Source: Eretmocerus hayati
Lineage: Eukaryota > Arthropoda > Insecta > Hymenoptera > Aphelinidae
Assembly: GCA_029851415.1 (NCBI GenBank)
Contig: CM056742.1
Coordinates: forward strand, 62,134,454 to 62,198,453
Direction of reading: 5' to 3'
DNA length: 64,000 bases
Positions 10,090 through 20,467 of this stretch are shown one piece after another. The stretch's first letter is position 1. Each line of letters begins with the position of its first letter. Below the pieces are notes generated by a model that did no database searches, was not told the origin of the DNA, and was given only the letters and a program-made list of their open reading frames with translations. The translations under genes were made by a program, and so were the position numbers.

Positions 10090-13030
10090 GTGTCCGAGGC
10101 ATAAATCCTACTGCCACCTGGGAAACACTTGACAGACATTCATTGAGCGCATATCTGGAGTTTGAGCCCAATCCCGGGTCTGGGAACGAGTGCTGGGATC
10201 TCTGAGGCTGAATTTTGTTCATAATCGAGTGCCAAACTAAGGGAATTTCACCAAAATCACGGTTTCGAGGTAGTTCGCGGTGCTGCTGCCATGTTGAAAA
10301 TACATGTGATGTATTACGTTCTTGACTAACAAGATTTTGAGCTCAATCCCAACTCTAGGAATTGGTGCTGACAGGTTTGAGGTCGACTATTAGCTCGAAC
10401 TATCCCTTCAGCGGTTAAAACATCGCTATAAGACAGTTTCTAGGTAGGATTTTGATATACTGACAAATCGGAAACTGTTTAGTCATATTCTGGAATTGGT
10501 CAGCAGAAGTTCGAGCTCAACCTCGATGTAGGGAATTGATGCCAGCGAGTTCTAGATCCATTTCATGCAAGAAATGACACGAGTTCAGTCCAAATCTGAT
10601 TGGAAATGCCTAATTCTAGATGAGAATTTGATATGCTGCCAATTTGCAAACTATTCCATGAGAGATTCTGTGATGAGTGAGCTATCTTGAGCTGCATTTC
10701 AATTCTGGGGATCGGTGCCAAGAAATCTGAGTTCTAATTTCTGCTATAAATGACATGCTATTAGTTCAAATCTCGTTGAAATATTATATTCTAGATGGGA
10801 TCTCAATTTGCTGCCAATTCGGTAAGAATTCAATCACATTCTGGTTTACCTGGACTGGAGTCGGCGTTGATTCCCAATTCTAGGAATCGGTGCCGAGAAC
10901 TTCCAGCTCAATTTTATGTGGAAATTGCATGATATCAGCTCGAATCTGATAGAGCATTTTCGATTCTGGATGAGAATTCGATACGCTGCCAACTTGAAAA
11001 CTATCTCGTGACGATTACGGAAGACTGAGCAACATTATAAGCTAAATCTCGATCGTGGCAACCGGTGCCGAGAAATCTAAGATGTATTTGGAGCGAAAAT
11101 TGACACAAGTTCAGTCCAAATATGATCGAGAATGTTCATTTCTACATGGAAATTCGATATGCTGCCCACTTGCAATCTATGCCATGTTTTTCTGGGATGA
11201 GTGAGCTACATTTTGAACTGAATCTCGATCCGGGAAATCGGTGCCAAGAAATCTAAGATGCATTTCTTGTGAAAATTGACACGAGTTCAGTCAAAAAGGA
11301 TTGAAAATACTCAATTCCACATAAGAATTCGATATGCTACCAACTGCGAACTATTCCATAACATTCTCTTTCAAGGAATCTAAGATGCATTTCTTGCAGA
11401 ATTTGACGCGAGTTTAGTCCAAATATGATTAGAAATGCTGGATTCTAGATAGGAATTCGATATGCTGCCAACTTGCGGACTATTCCATGACACTCTGGGA
11501 TGAATGAGCTAAATTCTAAACTGGATCTCGATTTCGGAATTTAGTACGAAGGAATTGAAGACGCGATTGATGCAAAAATTGACACGAGTACAATCCGAAT
11601 GTAATCGAAAATGCCGATCCTAGATGAGAATTCCATATGCCGCCAACTTGCAAACCATTCCATGACATTCTGGGATGATTTGCGCTACATTTTGAGCTGA
11701 ATCTTGATCCTGGAAGATCGTGCTGAGAGATCTAAGATGCATTTGATGGGAGGATTGGTACGAAATCAGTTCGAATTCGATTGAAGATACTTGATTCTAC
11801 ATGAGAATCCGATATGCTACCAATCTGCCGGCTATTCCATGATATCCTGGGATGAGTGAGCTACATTCCGAACTGAATCTCGATTCCGGGAATCGATGCC
11901 GAGAAATCTAAGATGTATTTTATGCGAAATTTGACACGATCTCATTCCAAATATGATTGGAAATGCTCGATTCTAGATGAGAATTCGATATGCTACCAAC
12001 TTTCAAACTATTCCATGACCACCTGGGATGTGTGAGCTACATTTTGAACTGGATCTCGATCCCGGAATTTGGTGCCAAAAAATCTAAGACGCGCTTCATG
12101 CAAAATTTCACATGAGTACAGTCCGAATATGATTGATAATGCTGGATTCTAGATGAGAACTCAATATGCTTTAAACTTGGAAATTATCACATAACATTTT
12201 CTAATGAGTGAGCTACATTTTGAGCTGAATGTTGATAATGAAAATCGTCGCCAGGAAATCTAAGATGCATTCCTTGCCGAATTCCACACGAGTTCAGTCC
12301 AAATATGATTGAAAATGCTGGATTCTAGGAGAGAATTCCATATGCTCCCAAGTTGCAAACTATTCCATGACACTCTGGGATGAGTGAGCTATATTTTGAA
12401 CTGGATCTTGATTCCGGGATTTGGTGCCGAGAAATTCAAGACGTGATCCTTGCAAAAATTGACACGAGTACAGTCCAGATGTGACTGAAAATGCTGGATT
12501 CCAGATGAGATCTCGATATGCTGCCAACTTGGAAACTATTTCATGACATTTCGTGATAAGTGAACTAGATTTTGCGCTGAATCTCGATTCTGTGAATCGG
12601 TGCTGAAAAATCTCACATGTATATGATGCAAAATTTTAGATGAGCTCAGTTCAATTTCGGGTGAGAACGCTTGATCCTGGATGAGAATTCGATATGCTGC
12701 TTGCAAACTATTGTACGACATCCTTTGATAAGTGAGGTACATTGTTAAGTGAATTTTCATCATGGAAATTGTTGCCAAAAAAATCTCGGATTCATTCTCT
12801 GCGATGGATGACATGATATCAGTTAAGAAATGATCGAGATGGTTCCGTTCTAGATGAGAATCAGATATGCTGAAAACTTGGAAATCATTTCACGACAACC
12901 TGGGACAAGTTAGCCTGATTCGGAGCCCAATCTCAATTCTCAGAATCCGTGCAAAAAAATTTAAACCCCATTCTTAAGCGAAAAATCACATGAGATCAGT
13001 TCAAATCTGGTCGAAAATATAACTCTTTGA
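10090..13030. repeat. Satellite array, monomer about 176 bp, roughly 16-17 diverged copies
   Basis: A unit with the landmarks GATATGCTGCCAACTTG, CTATTCCATGACA, GATGAGTGAGCTACATTTTG, GAATCTCGAT and GAGAAATCTAAGATGC recurs head to tail. The GATATGCTG landmark falls near 11459, 11634, 11809, 11985, 12163, 12341, 12515, 12691 and 12866, steps of 172-179 bases. Copies at the left edge (10090-10700) are the most diverged, as expected at an array edge. A shortened unit occurs near 11330-11459. No gene is present. Confidence 0.9.
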
Positions 13031-13604
13031 TTCTTGTTCTATATGTTGTGAACTCAAAAATAGTCCGTTCACTCTTTCGGATGGATTAAAGAGATGATAA
13101 TTATGAGGGAACATGCATATCTCACAACTCGGGTTTCTCCCTATTCCCAATTCCACTCCAATGAATCCCAGTCTGTAAACAGTTATGTACAAAATGAGAT
13201 CCGGCGAGTATGGAGTACTATGAGAAATCGAAGGATAGGGGATCAGACGATAGTCATGCATTCGTAACATAACGTGATGAATGACAAGGATAGTCATACG
13301 CCCGTTGATCAAGACTTCCACTCATCCATTCGTTCAGTCATCCAGTCAATCATTTCTCGGTTATCGACTACCCTCCATCAATCTAAGACACTTATTGATT
13401 ATTCACAATTTGTGCAATAGAGGTTACGCTTCTCGGTCCTGGATGACTTCGTTGTCTTGCAAATCTTCATCATTTCTTCAGAAAATCGGGATCACAATAT
13501 TCTCGATCATGGCGAGACGGATAAAAGATCAACATCGATTGGCTAATACTCCTTCCGTTTATGAATCGAATGAGAATTCCATTAATGGACCACACAATTC
13601 AGTA
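13031..13604. other. Unassigned spacer
   Basis: Between the satellite array and its inverted stray monomer. AT-leaning sequence without a convincing gene, tandem repeat or long inverted repeat. Confidence 0.4.
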
Positions 13605-13770
13605 AGCCCATGGAATGTTATGGAATAGTTTCCAAGTTAGCCGCATATCGAATTCTCATCTCAAATCCAGCATTCTCAATCATACTCATACTGGGCTCAT
13701 CTCATTTCTTCCATGAAATGCATCTTAGATTTCTCAGCACCATCGTCGAGAATCAAGATATAGCTCAAAA
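13605..13770 (-). repeat. Single satellite monomer in inverted orientation
   Basis: Read on the minus strand, this segment carries the satellite landmarks in order: GAGCTATATC, GATTCTCGACGATGGTGCTGAG, AATCTAAGATGCATTTCATG, GATGAG, GAGAATTCGATATGCGGC, AACTTGGAAACTATTCCATAAC. It is separated from the main array by about 570 bases and ends exactly where LINE C sequence begins (13771), so the LINE was cut or rearranged at this point. Confidence 0.75.
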
Positions 13771-15907
13771 GCTCCAGGAGCCTGCTGATCATCCACTCAT
13801 AGACTCGGGCCAGCGCCTCGTTTGCGCGTCTACCCAAGAGTTCCTCGTTGTCGGCCCAGACTATGAGTCCTGCGTCTCCCGCGGAAGCCACTATTATCAC
13901 TCGTTCTGGCAGTTCGATAGACAGTCAACTATCGTACTGGGTGTTCCAGTTGAACGGCCCGGAAACCGATCCCTGTCCAATTCCCGCGGACAGTTCCCGG
14001 ATCTCTTGTCCCTTGTCGGTGTCCTACACGAGGATCCTGTTCCGCAGGTAGTCACTCGTGATGGCTAGTAGATAGGATGGCACTTTACCTGCTTGGGATT
14101 GATAGACTCGCTTCCAGCTCGCGCAGTTGAACGCGTTCTAGGTATCCAACGCAACGATGGCACAGAACCCTTCTTTTCCTTGGTATGGGTTCCCTACCGA
14201 CGCTTGAACCCGTTCTTGGACCTCCTCGATCGCGTGCACAGTACTTCGTCCCTTCCGGAACCCACACTGCATTGGTGATAGCCCGCCGCTCTCTTCGTAG
14301 GCTTTCTTCACCCTGTTAAGGACCATCCTCTCGTACATTCTCCCGATATTGTCGAGCATGCTGAGAGGGCGTTGACCTCCTTGATCTTTAGGTATCAGAA
14401 CCAGCTTCTGGCGTTTCCACTTGTCCGGGAAAGTTCCCACGCTCAGACAAATGTTGAAGAGGTCGAGGCGTAAATCTGGCTTGTATTTGAAGACCAGTTT
14501 CAGAGCCTCGTTCGGAATGCCGTCCAGGCCAGGAGCCTTGCCGTTTCGCAGCCTCTTCGCCGCTATGGGTAGTTCTTGAAGAGCGAAATGGGGTCCTCGC
14601 TTTCTGGAGGGAATGTGACTCTAGGTTCTTCTGCTGGGAAGAGGTCTTCCACGATGTTGCGCAAGGTAGCTGCATCGATCGGTGCAGGGTTGTCCCTCCG
14701 TGGTCGGACCTTGGACATAACCACGCGGTACGGCGTACCCCACGGGTCTTCATTAACCACGTCGCACAATTAACCGCAGCACTCCTCTTTGCTTCTCCGG
14801 ATGGCTAGAACGAGAGCCTTCTTCGCTTATCTATACGCCTTGTCATCTTCCGCCAGTAATGGTCATTTCAGCTTCCTCGATCGCTACGCGGTTCTTTTTC
14901 TCTCATTGCTCGTTTTTCGAAGAGCTCCCATCTCGTCGGTCATCCAGTTCTCTGGTTTCCTCCAGAAGCATGATGTTGTCTTGCGAGTCATGGATGCGTC
15001 ACAAGCTCCTGTGGTGGTGGTCGTCATCATATCCACAGCCTCGTCCGTGGTGATGATCATCGGGAGATCTTCGGCTGTTTCTATTGATTCGCGGAATTTC
15101 CCCTCATCCAGCTTGCGTACCTGCCACCCCGTCCGTCGCGGTCTGCGTGTCGTCTGTCTATGTCTGTCAGTCCTAAGCCAAAATCGAATATGTCGATGGT
15201 CACTCAATGTTTCCGTGTCCAGGACCTCCCACAATGTCATACGTCCCATGAGCGACGGGCTCATGAACGTCAGGTCGAGGATCGATGACGGACCTCCCTC
15301 CCAGGGCCGAGTGTTGTGTCGGTAATAGGTCATAATCCCGGTCTAGTTCACGAGTACTGATCCTAATGCCTCCATAGCATCAGCGAGTATTACCCCCCGT
15401 TTATCATGCGGCCCCCCACTCCAAGTCGGTTCCTTGGAGTTGAGATCCCTCGCGATTATAACTGCCCCCCCCCCATTGCATCACATCCTCGTCTAGGTCA
15501 TGGAGCTCGTCTTCGAATTCGTGCGTCTTGAGCGATGGTGAATGGTAGCAACTGTAGACTGCTGTGCCCCCTATAGTCTTTCGAGCAAAACCGTGGCGAC
15601 TAACAGCTGGTCCAGTCTCACGGATTGCAGGATTCATGATCTGGATTACGGCGGTCCGCCAGTGATCGAATGTGAAACGAGAGAATTCGCGCTTCCGAGG
15701 CGGTTCGGGGATAATCAGAACATCGATACCTCCTTCTTTGGCAGCAGCGTGTTGGAGATCGTCTGCGTCTCCGCTCTTCCTGAGGTTGGCTTGAATGAAA
15801 CTAGCCATTTCTTCCCTTCCTGCGTCTATATATGGCTCTTGCCATCTGGTACGCAGTGCAGTTGCTGGTCCCAGATCTGTGGTCAGATTTGGACCCGATC
15901 GCCGCAC
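13771..15907 (-). pseudogene. LINE C ORF2 (endonuclease and reverse transcriptase), decayed and truncated
   Basis: The minus strand shows endonuclease pieces in 15907-15404 (QANLRKSGDADDLQHAA, IDVLIIPEPPRK) and 15333-14884 (SILDLTF, ETLSDHRHIRFW). Reverse transcriptase pieces follow at 14769-14563, 14440-14138 (WKRQKLVLIPKDQGG, RPLSMLDNIGRMYERM, CGFRKGRSTVHAI) and 14070-13771 (QGSVSGPFNWNTQYDSLLS). Several frameshifts separate them. The catalytic box that reads AFADDAG in sister copies reads ASAGDAG here, so the metal-binding aspartates are lost. It is not a working enzyme. Confidence 0.8.
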
Positions 15908-17731
15908 AGCTTAGGCATTTTGGTTTTTCCTTGCGAGTCGCGGCAAGGTGCCCTGGTTCGCCGCATTGGGAGCAGAGTTTTGGTTCCCGTTCCTCTGCCC
16001 TCTCTTTCTTGCTCCCCCAAGACCTTGTGGCCGTACTCTAAGCAGTTATAGCACCGTGGGATGCCACTCTCCTCGCGGATCCTGACTCTGACCCATCCAA
16101 CATTTGGCTCCTTCCAGTCGAGGAGATGGTGGGCCAGTCTCGTTGCGAGACAGCAGCAGATTGGGTGCCGCAGTAGCCACTCCGGATGAACTCTCCTACA
16201 ACGGCTCCCTTCTCGTTCTTTGGTATGGCCTTCGCGAGGTCATCCCGCACCTTGATTATGTCGACATCGTAGTCGACTCCGAGCACCTCGAGGGGCGTAC
16301 TGTTCACTAGACAGTGGACAGTTCCTTCTTGCCCGACGACTGGTGCCAAGGCTGCCTTGACGGTGGCGACATCGGTGCTGTTCTTGAGTTCAAGAAGGAC
16401 TTGGCCTCCTTGGGTCTTGCGGATGCCTGTGACCTTAGAGCCCACTTCTTCATCGAGGTCATCCGTTTCTATCCTGCGCAGCATGTCTGCGTAGGTTAGA
16501 TCAACTTGGTTGGCCGTGACGAGGACGGTTTCGGGCTTAGCTCTTCTCGGCTTCGTTCTCGCCTTCTTTCTGGCGGTATCGTTCAATCTACCGCTCTCCT
16601 TTGCCCTGTTCGCTCATTTTTTCGACACCACTTCCTTCCAAGATCCATTCTGCTCGGGCCGATTGGGCGTTGATGTCGAGCGCGGTGTTCCGAGACCTCC
16701 CGGTGGATTCCCGTATCGCGTCCCCTTCGAACCGCGCTGTTGCCCCGGTTGCGATTCCGGTTTCCCTGCCCCCCTTCCCTGGAAGCCATTACCCGACGCG
16801 GCTGGTTCTTTTGTGACCGGAGGCCGCACATTTCTCCTCGCTATCGGGGTCTTTTCCATCTCGAGGAGCGTTGTCTCGAAAGTATCCCGCTTCGCCTTGT
16901 CTGCCGCAAGTAGGCCTTGGAGCGCGTGACCGATCTTCTTGAGCTCTCCGATGTCACCCTTGGTCCCTTCTGGATTGCTGGAGACGGACTCGGCTATCCC
17001 TATAACCAGGTTGAAGTGCTCGAGGAGGAGATATGTCTTCTCTTTCATTTCTCCCGACACGTTTTCAGGTGTTCCCATTCCCCCATGAGATCGCTTGCCT
17101 CGTTTCCACTCCTTTGTCGTGCCGCATCGCCGGATGAGGGGATAGGGTCAATCTCAATCCCATCAGACTCTTCATCGTGTGCTCTCTTGTCGAGCGCACC
17201 GTTCCCAGGAGTCAGGATTTTTTCGTGCTCCTGAGATCCTATAGTAGTGTCGGGGTCGCTCGAGCCTGAGCTCGAGTTGACGGCGTCATCAACCTCGTTG
17301 CTGGGTTGCGTGATCTGGATCCTGATTACGGGGTTGATCTTTAGCAGCTTCTCTGCCCCCTCTCGTGCTTTTGCAGCAACCTTTGCGATCATCCCTCGTT
17401 GGCTCGGAAATGTGAGCTTTGATTGTTTAAGCACTCCCTTCTCTGCTCCGTCACTCGGGCACTTTCTCTTCCTGCTAGGGGTGGGCTCAGTTTCTCCATG
17501 GTGTAGGTTTTTCTCTCCCACTCCTTCCGCCTCCAGCGTATTTCCATCGCTTGTAGCTGTATGCGTTATTCTACCAGGCAAGTGTGCCACTGGTGGCGCG
17601 TTTTGCATCGTTGTCCCTCCCCCCCCCCCCCCCCTAAGATCCGAATGGGGCCCCGCTCTACTTGGGGAATTTTTGCCGTCAATGCTGGACATCGTCTTCT
17701 TTCTCCTTTTTTCCAGGGCCTGGAATCGCAT
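15870..17731 (-). pseudogene. LINE C ORF1 (Gag-like, CCHC zinc knuckles), frameshifted
   Basis: Frames 17731-17045, 17078-16614, 16586-16038 and then to about 15870 follow each other on the minus strand with frameshifts between. The third contains VDLTYADMLRRIETD and GGQVLLELKNSTDVATVKAAL, the R1-type Gag core. It is followed by zinc-knuckle sequence: CYNCLEYGH at about 16028-16056 and, in another frame, CSQCGEPGHLAATRKEKPKC near 15920-15990. R1-type Gag proteins bind the element RNA. A C-tract at 17620-17634 on the plus strand encodes a poly-glycine run and may be a homopolymer expansion. Confidence 0.75.
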
Positions 17732-17950
17732 GCTGTCCGACCCCGGACCAGACCAGCACGGGTGTGGTATTCTGTGTGTTGCGTGTCCTGTATAATGTTG
17801 GTTTGTTTGTGTAGTGCTTGAGCAGGCGTGAATATCGTGCCTGTAGGGTGTAGTGTGTGTAAGTAATAGTGTAGGACCCGGGTCCGGAGGGGCGTCACTC
17901 CCTCAAGATCCAAGTGCAGTCCTAAGGTCACACCCAAAGCCTCCTACAGG

Positions 17951-17966
17951 TTCTCTCTCTCTCTCT
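17951..17966. repeat. (TC)n tract at the 5' end of LINE C
   Basis: A short TCTC run separates the 5' end of LINE C from the T-run (poly(A) of the opposite strand) of the next R1-type 3' fragment. Confidence 0.85.
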
Positions 17967-18205
17967 GTTTTTTTTTAGGTAGTTGTAGGGCGAATAATGC
18001 CGAGACGTTCCGCCGGGAAGGGCCTCTTCTGCTCCTCCGGGTTGTCGAGGTCTCGGTCGATACGGCTTGTCCGTACCCCCCCCCCCCCCCCCCCCCAAAC
18101 AGTACCAGGCTGGGATCTGCATCGATACGGCCACCCCTTCGGATTAAAACCTTCTCTCCCTTCTCCGTTGGCATCGGCCATTGGACAAGGAAGAGATCCA
18201 CCGAT
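17967..18205 (-). mobile_element. R1-type LINE 3' fragment (about 235 bp)
   Basis: On the minus strand it ends ...CCTACAACTACCT followed by a run of A (17968-17976) and then (GA)n. The body matches 56070-56260 (for example GGTNGTTGTAGGGCGAATA, CCATTGGACAAGGNAGAGATCC). It contains a run of about 20 C at 18077-18096. It is cut at 18205 where (TC)n begins, so both sides are (TC)n. Confidence 0.8.
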
Positions 18206-18332
<127 letters not shown>

Positions 18333-18628
18333 GGTGAGTAAAGCCACACACACTTTATATCGCTCCGTGCTGAATGTTACTTCTCACCAACAAAACGTTG
18401 TCCCAAGGGACCTCTTTTTGCAGATTGGATATCCCCTCGCAGGCTCATACCTTTGGAGCATCGCTGCATGGCTCCAACTCGAGCCTGAGGGAAATTATTC
18501 CAATCTCTTCAATCGACTAACATCTGAAGGAATATCAGGACGGTGCTTGGCGCCGAAACCGATCTCTCTGCGCATGCTCGGCGATCGTCTGATTCACGCT
18601 CTGTCACATCACTGCTGTCTGCTACACC

Positions 18629-20464
18629 ATGATGCCCAACTCCACCTACCACATCTGTAACAAAATTCTGCGCACTGGCAGCAAGCAATGCAGCACTTGC
18701 AAACGGTTTGCTCACGTCAAGTGCTCAAGAACATCGAGCAATAAATGGCTATGCGTGATGTGTCATGAGGTGAGTAAAAGTCCACCTAATACAGCGTCGT
18801 CGAGTGCAGTGAAGCAGACGGTTTCGACTGCTAGACGCAGCACGAAGTACATCAGAGAGAGAGAGATGGAGAAAACCCGCACGCGTGCTGGTATGAGTGG
18901 CCTGTCTACCATCACTCAAGCACGGCTCAACGCTCACAGCAAGGTGGGGACATCACCCCTCGCTCCGCAGGCCCCTGTCTCAGGCCGTATTGAGAAGCCT
19001 CCCACTACCAAAGGCGCTCCTGCCTCCGGCGAGCCGTGCCTGTCGTCTGCTGCACTACCAGCTCGCGGCAATGGCAGCACCACAGCCCACACTGCTAGTA
19101 GCGCGGCAATTCGAACTGGAGCTACGGAAGCCCCTATGGACGCCTCATGTCCCACTGGCGGAGATAACGCATTGCAACCACCACTCTCACCAACATCTTC
19201 GGAGGCTGGTGGTGGATCATCCCAACATGGCTACGATGGAACACCTGTCCAGCCAACAACTCCAGCGTCAACATCAGCTCCAGAAACTGTTGGAGACAAG
19301 TGGTTTTTCATCCCGCAGAGTACTTTGGACTTCTTCATTCAACGAAATGACTCTACTCAGAAGCGGCTCGACGAGATAATGTCTCTCCTAGGGCGTCAGG
19401 GCGTAGCCATTTCTCCTCCGTCTTCCACACCAGCAGTGAGAGAGGCGGATGACCGCCCGTTGGCACGAATTTCGGCCCTGGAAGAAATCATAGAGAAGCA
19501 AAACTCCAAGCTGGAGGAGTTGCGTTTGAATCGAGGGCTGCTCCTTGAGCAAAATACCTTGATGAAGAGTCAGATTTCGAGTCTGACTAAATTTATGAAG
19601 GGTAAACAGAGTACTCTGCAGGATACCAGCAATACTGATGAAATTGTGCCTTCTACTCCTAAGTTTCCACGTCAATCCTCTGCGGGGGCCCCTCAATTCA
19701 GAACGGACTCGTCTGACCATTCTCATGCTGGGCGGCAGGGCACTGAACTCAGGGGTGATGGTCTTGAGTGCAATCAATTTATTATTACTGGAGCTTTGGA
19801 AAAAGACTCTACTGCCTCGGAGGAAGAGGTATCTAACATTTCCTTTGCTGTACTCAAGTCCATACTTCCTTCGCTGGAGAGGGAAAACATTCTTGATGTT
19901 CGTGTTCTGCAGCCCGGGCGTGTGTCTGGAAAGGCGTCTCTGACGCGCAACAACAATACGGCAAATTCATTGTCCCAGGCCTCCGTCGTTGAATCACGTT
20001 CTCACTCACGTTCTCTCCCATCTTGCTTAATCGAACTCCCGTGCAGCCACCTAATCAGGGGGGTGATGAAAGCCAAGCGCTCGATTGCCAACAATTATTT
20101 TACAGCTCATAATACCGAGCCCACATTCCTCGACCCCGAAGCAAAAACCCACGTGCCGGACCAAAAAATTTTCATCAATGAGATGTTACCCCGTGACAAA
20201 TACAAGGAATATGTTCATTTGAGGCCATTTGCACGGGGTTTGGGCTTCAAATATGTTTGGCACAGTGGTGGACGTTTCTGGGCCAGGCGCAGAAATGGCG
20301 AAACGGCGCATGCGTTTGAGTCGCTCACTGAACTGCATGTCATTCAAATGGCGTGTCGAACTGTTCTAAGACCTAAACGTGAGTCCTCGAACAGCACCGG
20401 GAACAATTCTACCGTTCCAGACCAAAGTACAGCTCCGACGGCAGCATCTTTGAGGACTCCCTGA
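18629..20464 (+). CDS. LINE D ORF1 protein
   Basis: Intact 611-residue frame from ATG 18629. Residues 8-45 hold a cysteine/histidine cluster (H8, C10, C21, C24, H29, C32, C42, C45) that fits a degenerate PHD-like finger. A long Ala/Ser/Thr/Pro-rich linker follows (about 50-215). A coiled-coil-like stretch with ISALEEIIEKQNSKLEELRL lies at about 270-325. The C-terminal part contains GLGFKYVWHSGGRFWARR, matched by YKYVWAHGRNVYVRR in LINE E, and looks like the RNA-binding C-terminus of LINE ORF1 proteins. The frame ends ...RTP-UGA-CUA and continues open into ORF2. It would bind LINE RNA. Confidence 0.8.
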   Translation: MMPNSTYHICNKILRTGSKQCSTCKRFAHVKCSRTSSNKWLCVMCHEVSKSPPNTASSSAVKQTVSTARRSTKYIREREMEKTRTRAGMSGLSTITQARLNAHSKVGTSPLAPQAPVSGRIEKPPTTKGAPASGEPCLSSAALPARGNGSTTAHTASSAAIRTGATEAPMDASCPTGGDNALQPPLSPTSSEAGGGSSQHGYDGTPVQPTTPASTSAPETVGDKWFFIPQSTLDFFIQRNDSTQKRLDEIMSLLGRQGVAISPPSSTPAVREADDRPLARISALEEIIEKQNSKLEELRLNRGLLLEQNTLMKSQISSLTKFMKGKQSTLQDTSNTDEIVPSTPKFPRQSSAGAPQFRTDSSDHSHAGRQGTELRGDGLECNQFIITGALEKDSTASEEEVSNISFAVLKSILPSLERENILDVRVLQPGRVSGKASLTRNNNTANSLSQASVVESRSHSRSLPSCLIELPCSHLIRGVMKAKRSIANNYFTAHNTEPTFLDPEAKTHVPDQKIFINEMLPRDKYKEYVHLRPFARGLGFKYVWHSGGRFWARRRNGETAHAFESLTELHVIQMACRTVLRPKRESSNSTGNNSTVPDQSTAPTAASLRTP

Positions 20465-20467
20465 CTA
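20462..20467 (+). promoter_or_regulatory. UGA-CUA stop between LINE D ORF1 and ORF2: probable readthrough site
   Basis: Codon 20462-20464 is TGA, followed by CTA. The frame of ORF1 continues open through ORF2 to 23248. ORF2 has no ATG before about 20868, which is already inside the endonuclease domain. UGA followed by CUA is the best-known leaky stop context in animal and viral mRNAs. LINE E has the same arrangement with UGA-CUU at 25777-25782. Use as a readthrough signal is inferred. Confidence 0.65.

Larger units (their letters stand above)
13771..17950 (-). mobile_element. LINE C: R1-clade non-LTR retrotransposon, 3' end missing
   Basis: On the minus strand it runs from a 5' end at about 17950, which touches a (TC)n tract (17951-17966), through ORF1 (17731 to about 15870) and ORF2 (about 15907 to 13771). 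It stops at 13771 against an inverted satellite monomer, inside the reverse transcriptase and before the C-terminal zinc domain and 3' UTR. Other copies of the same family keep those parts: 55540-56043, 56070-56545, 56579-58440, 59072-60719, 60799-61540, and a plus-strand piece at about 38150-38645. This is the only copy with the 5' half. Confidence 0.8.

Noticed and set aside
10090..13030. CRISPR-like array
   Set aside because: The whole 176-bp unit is repeated; there are no short identical repeats with unique spacers, and the context is eukaryotic.
13610..14068. 152-codon plus-strand frame
   Set aside because: It spans the satellite-LINE junction and is antisense to the LINE C reverse transcriptase.
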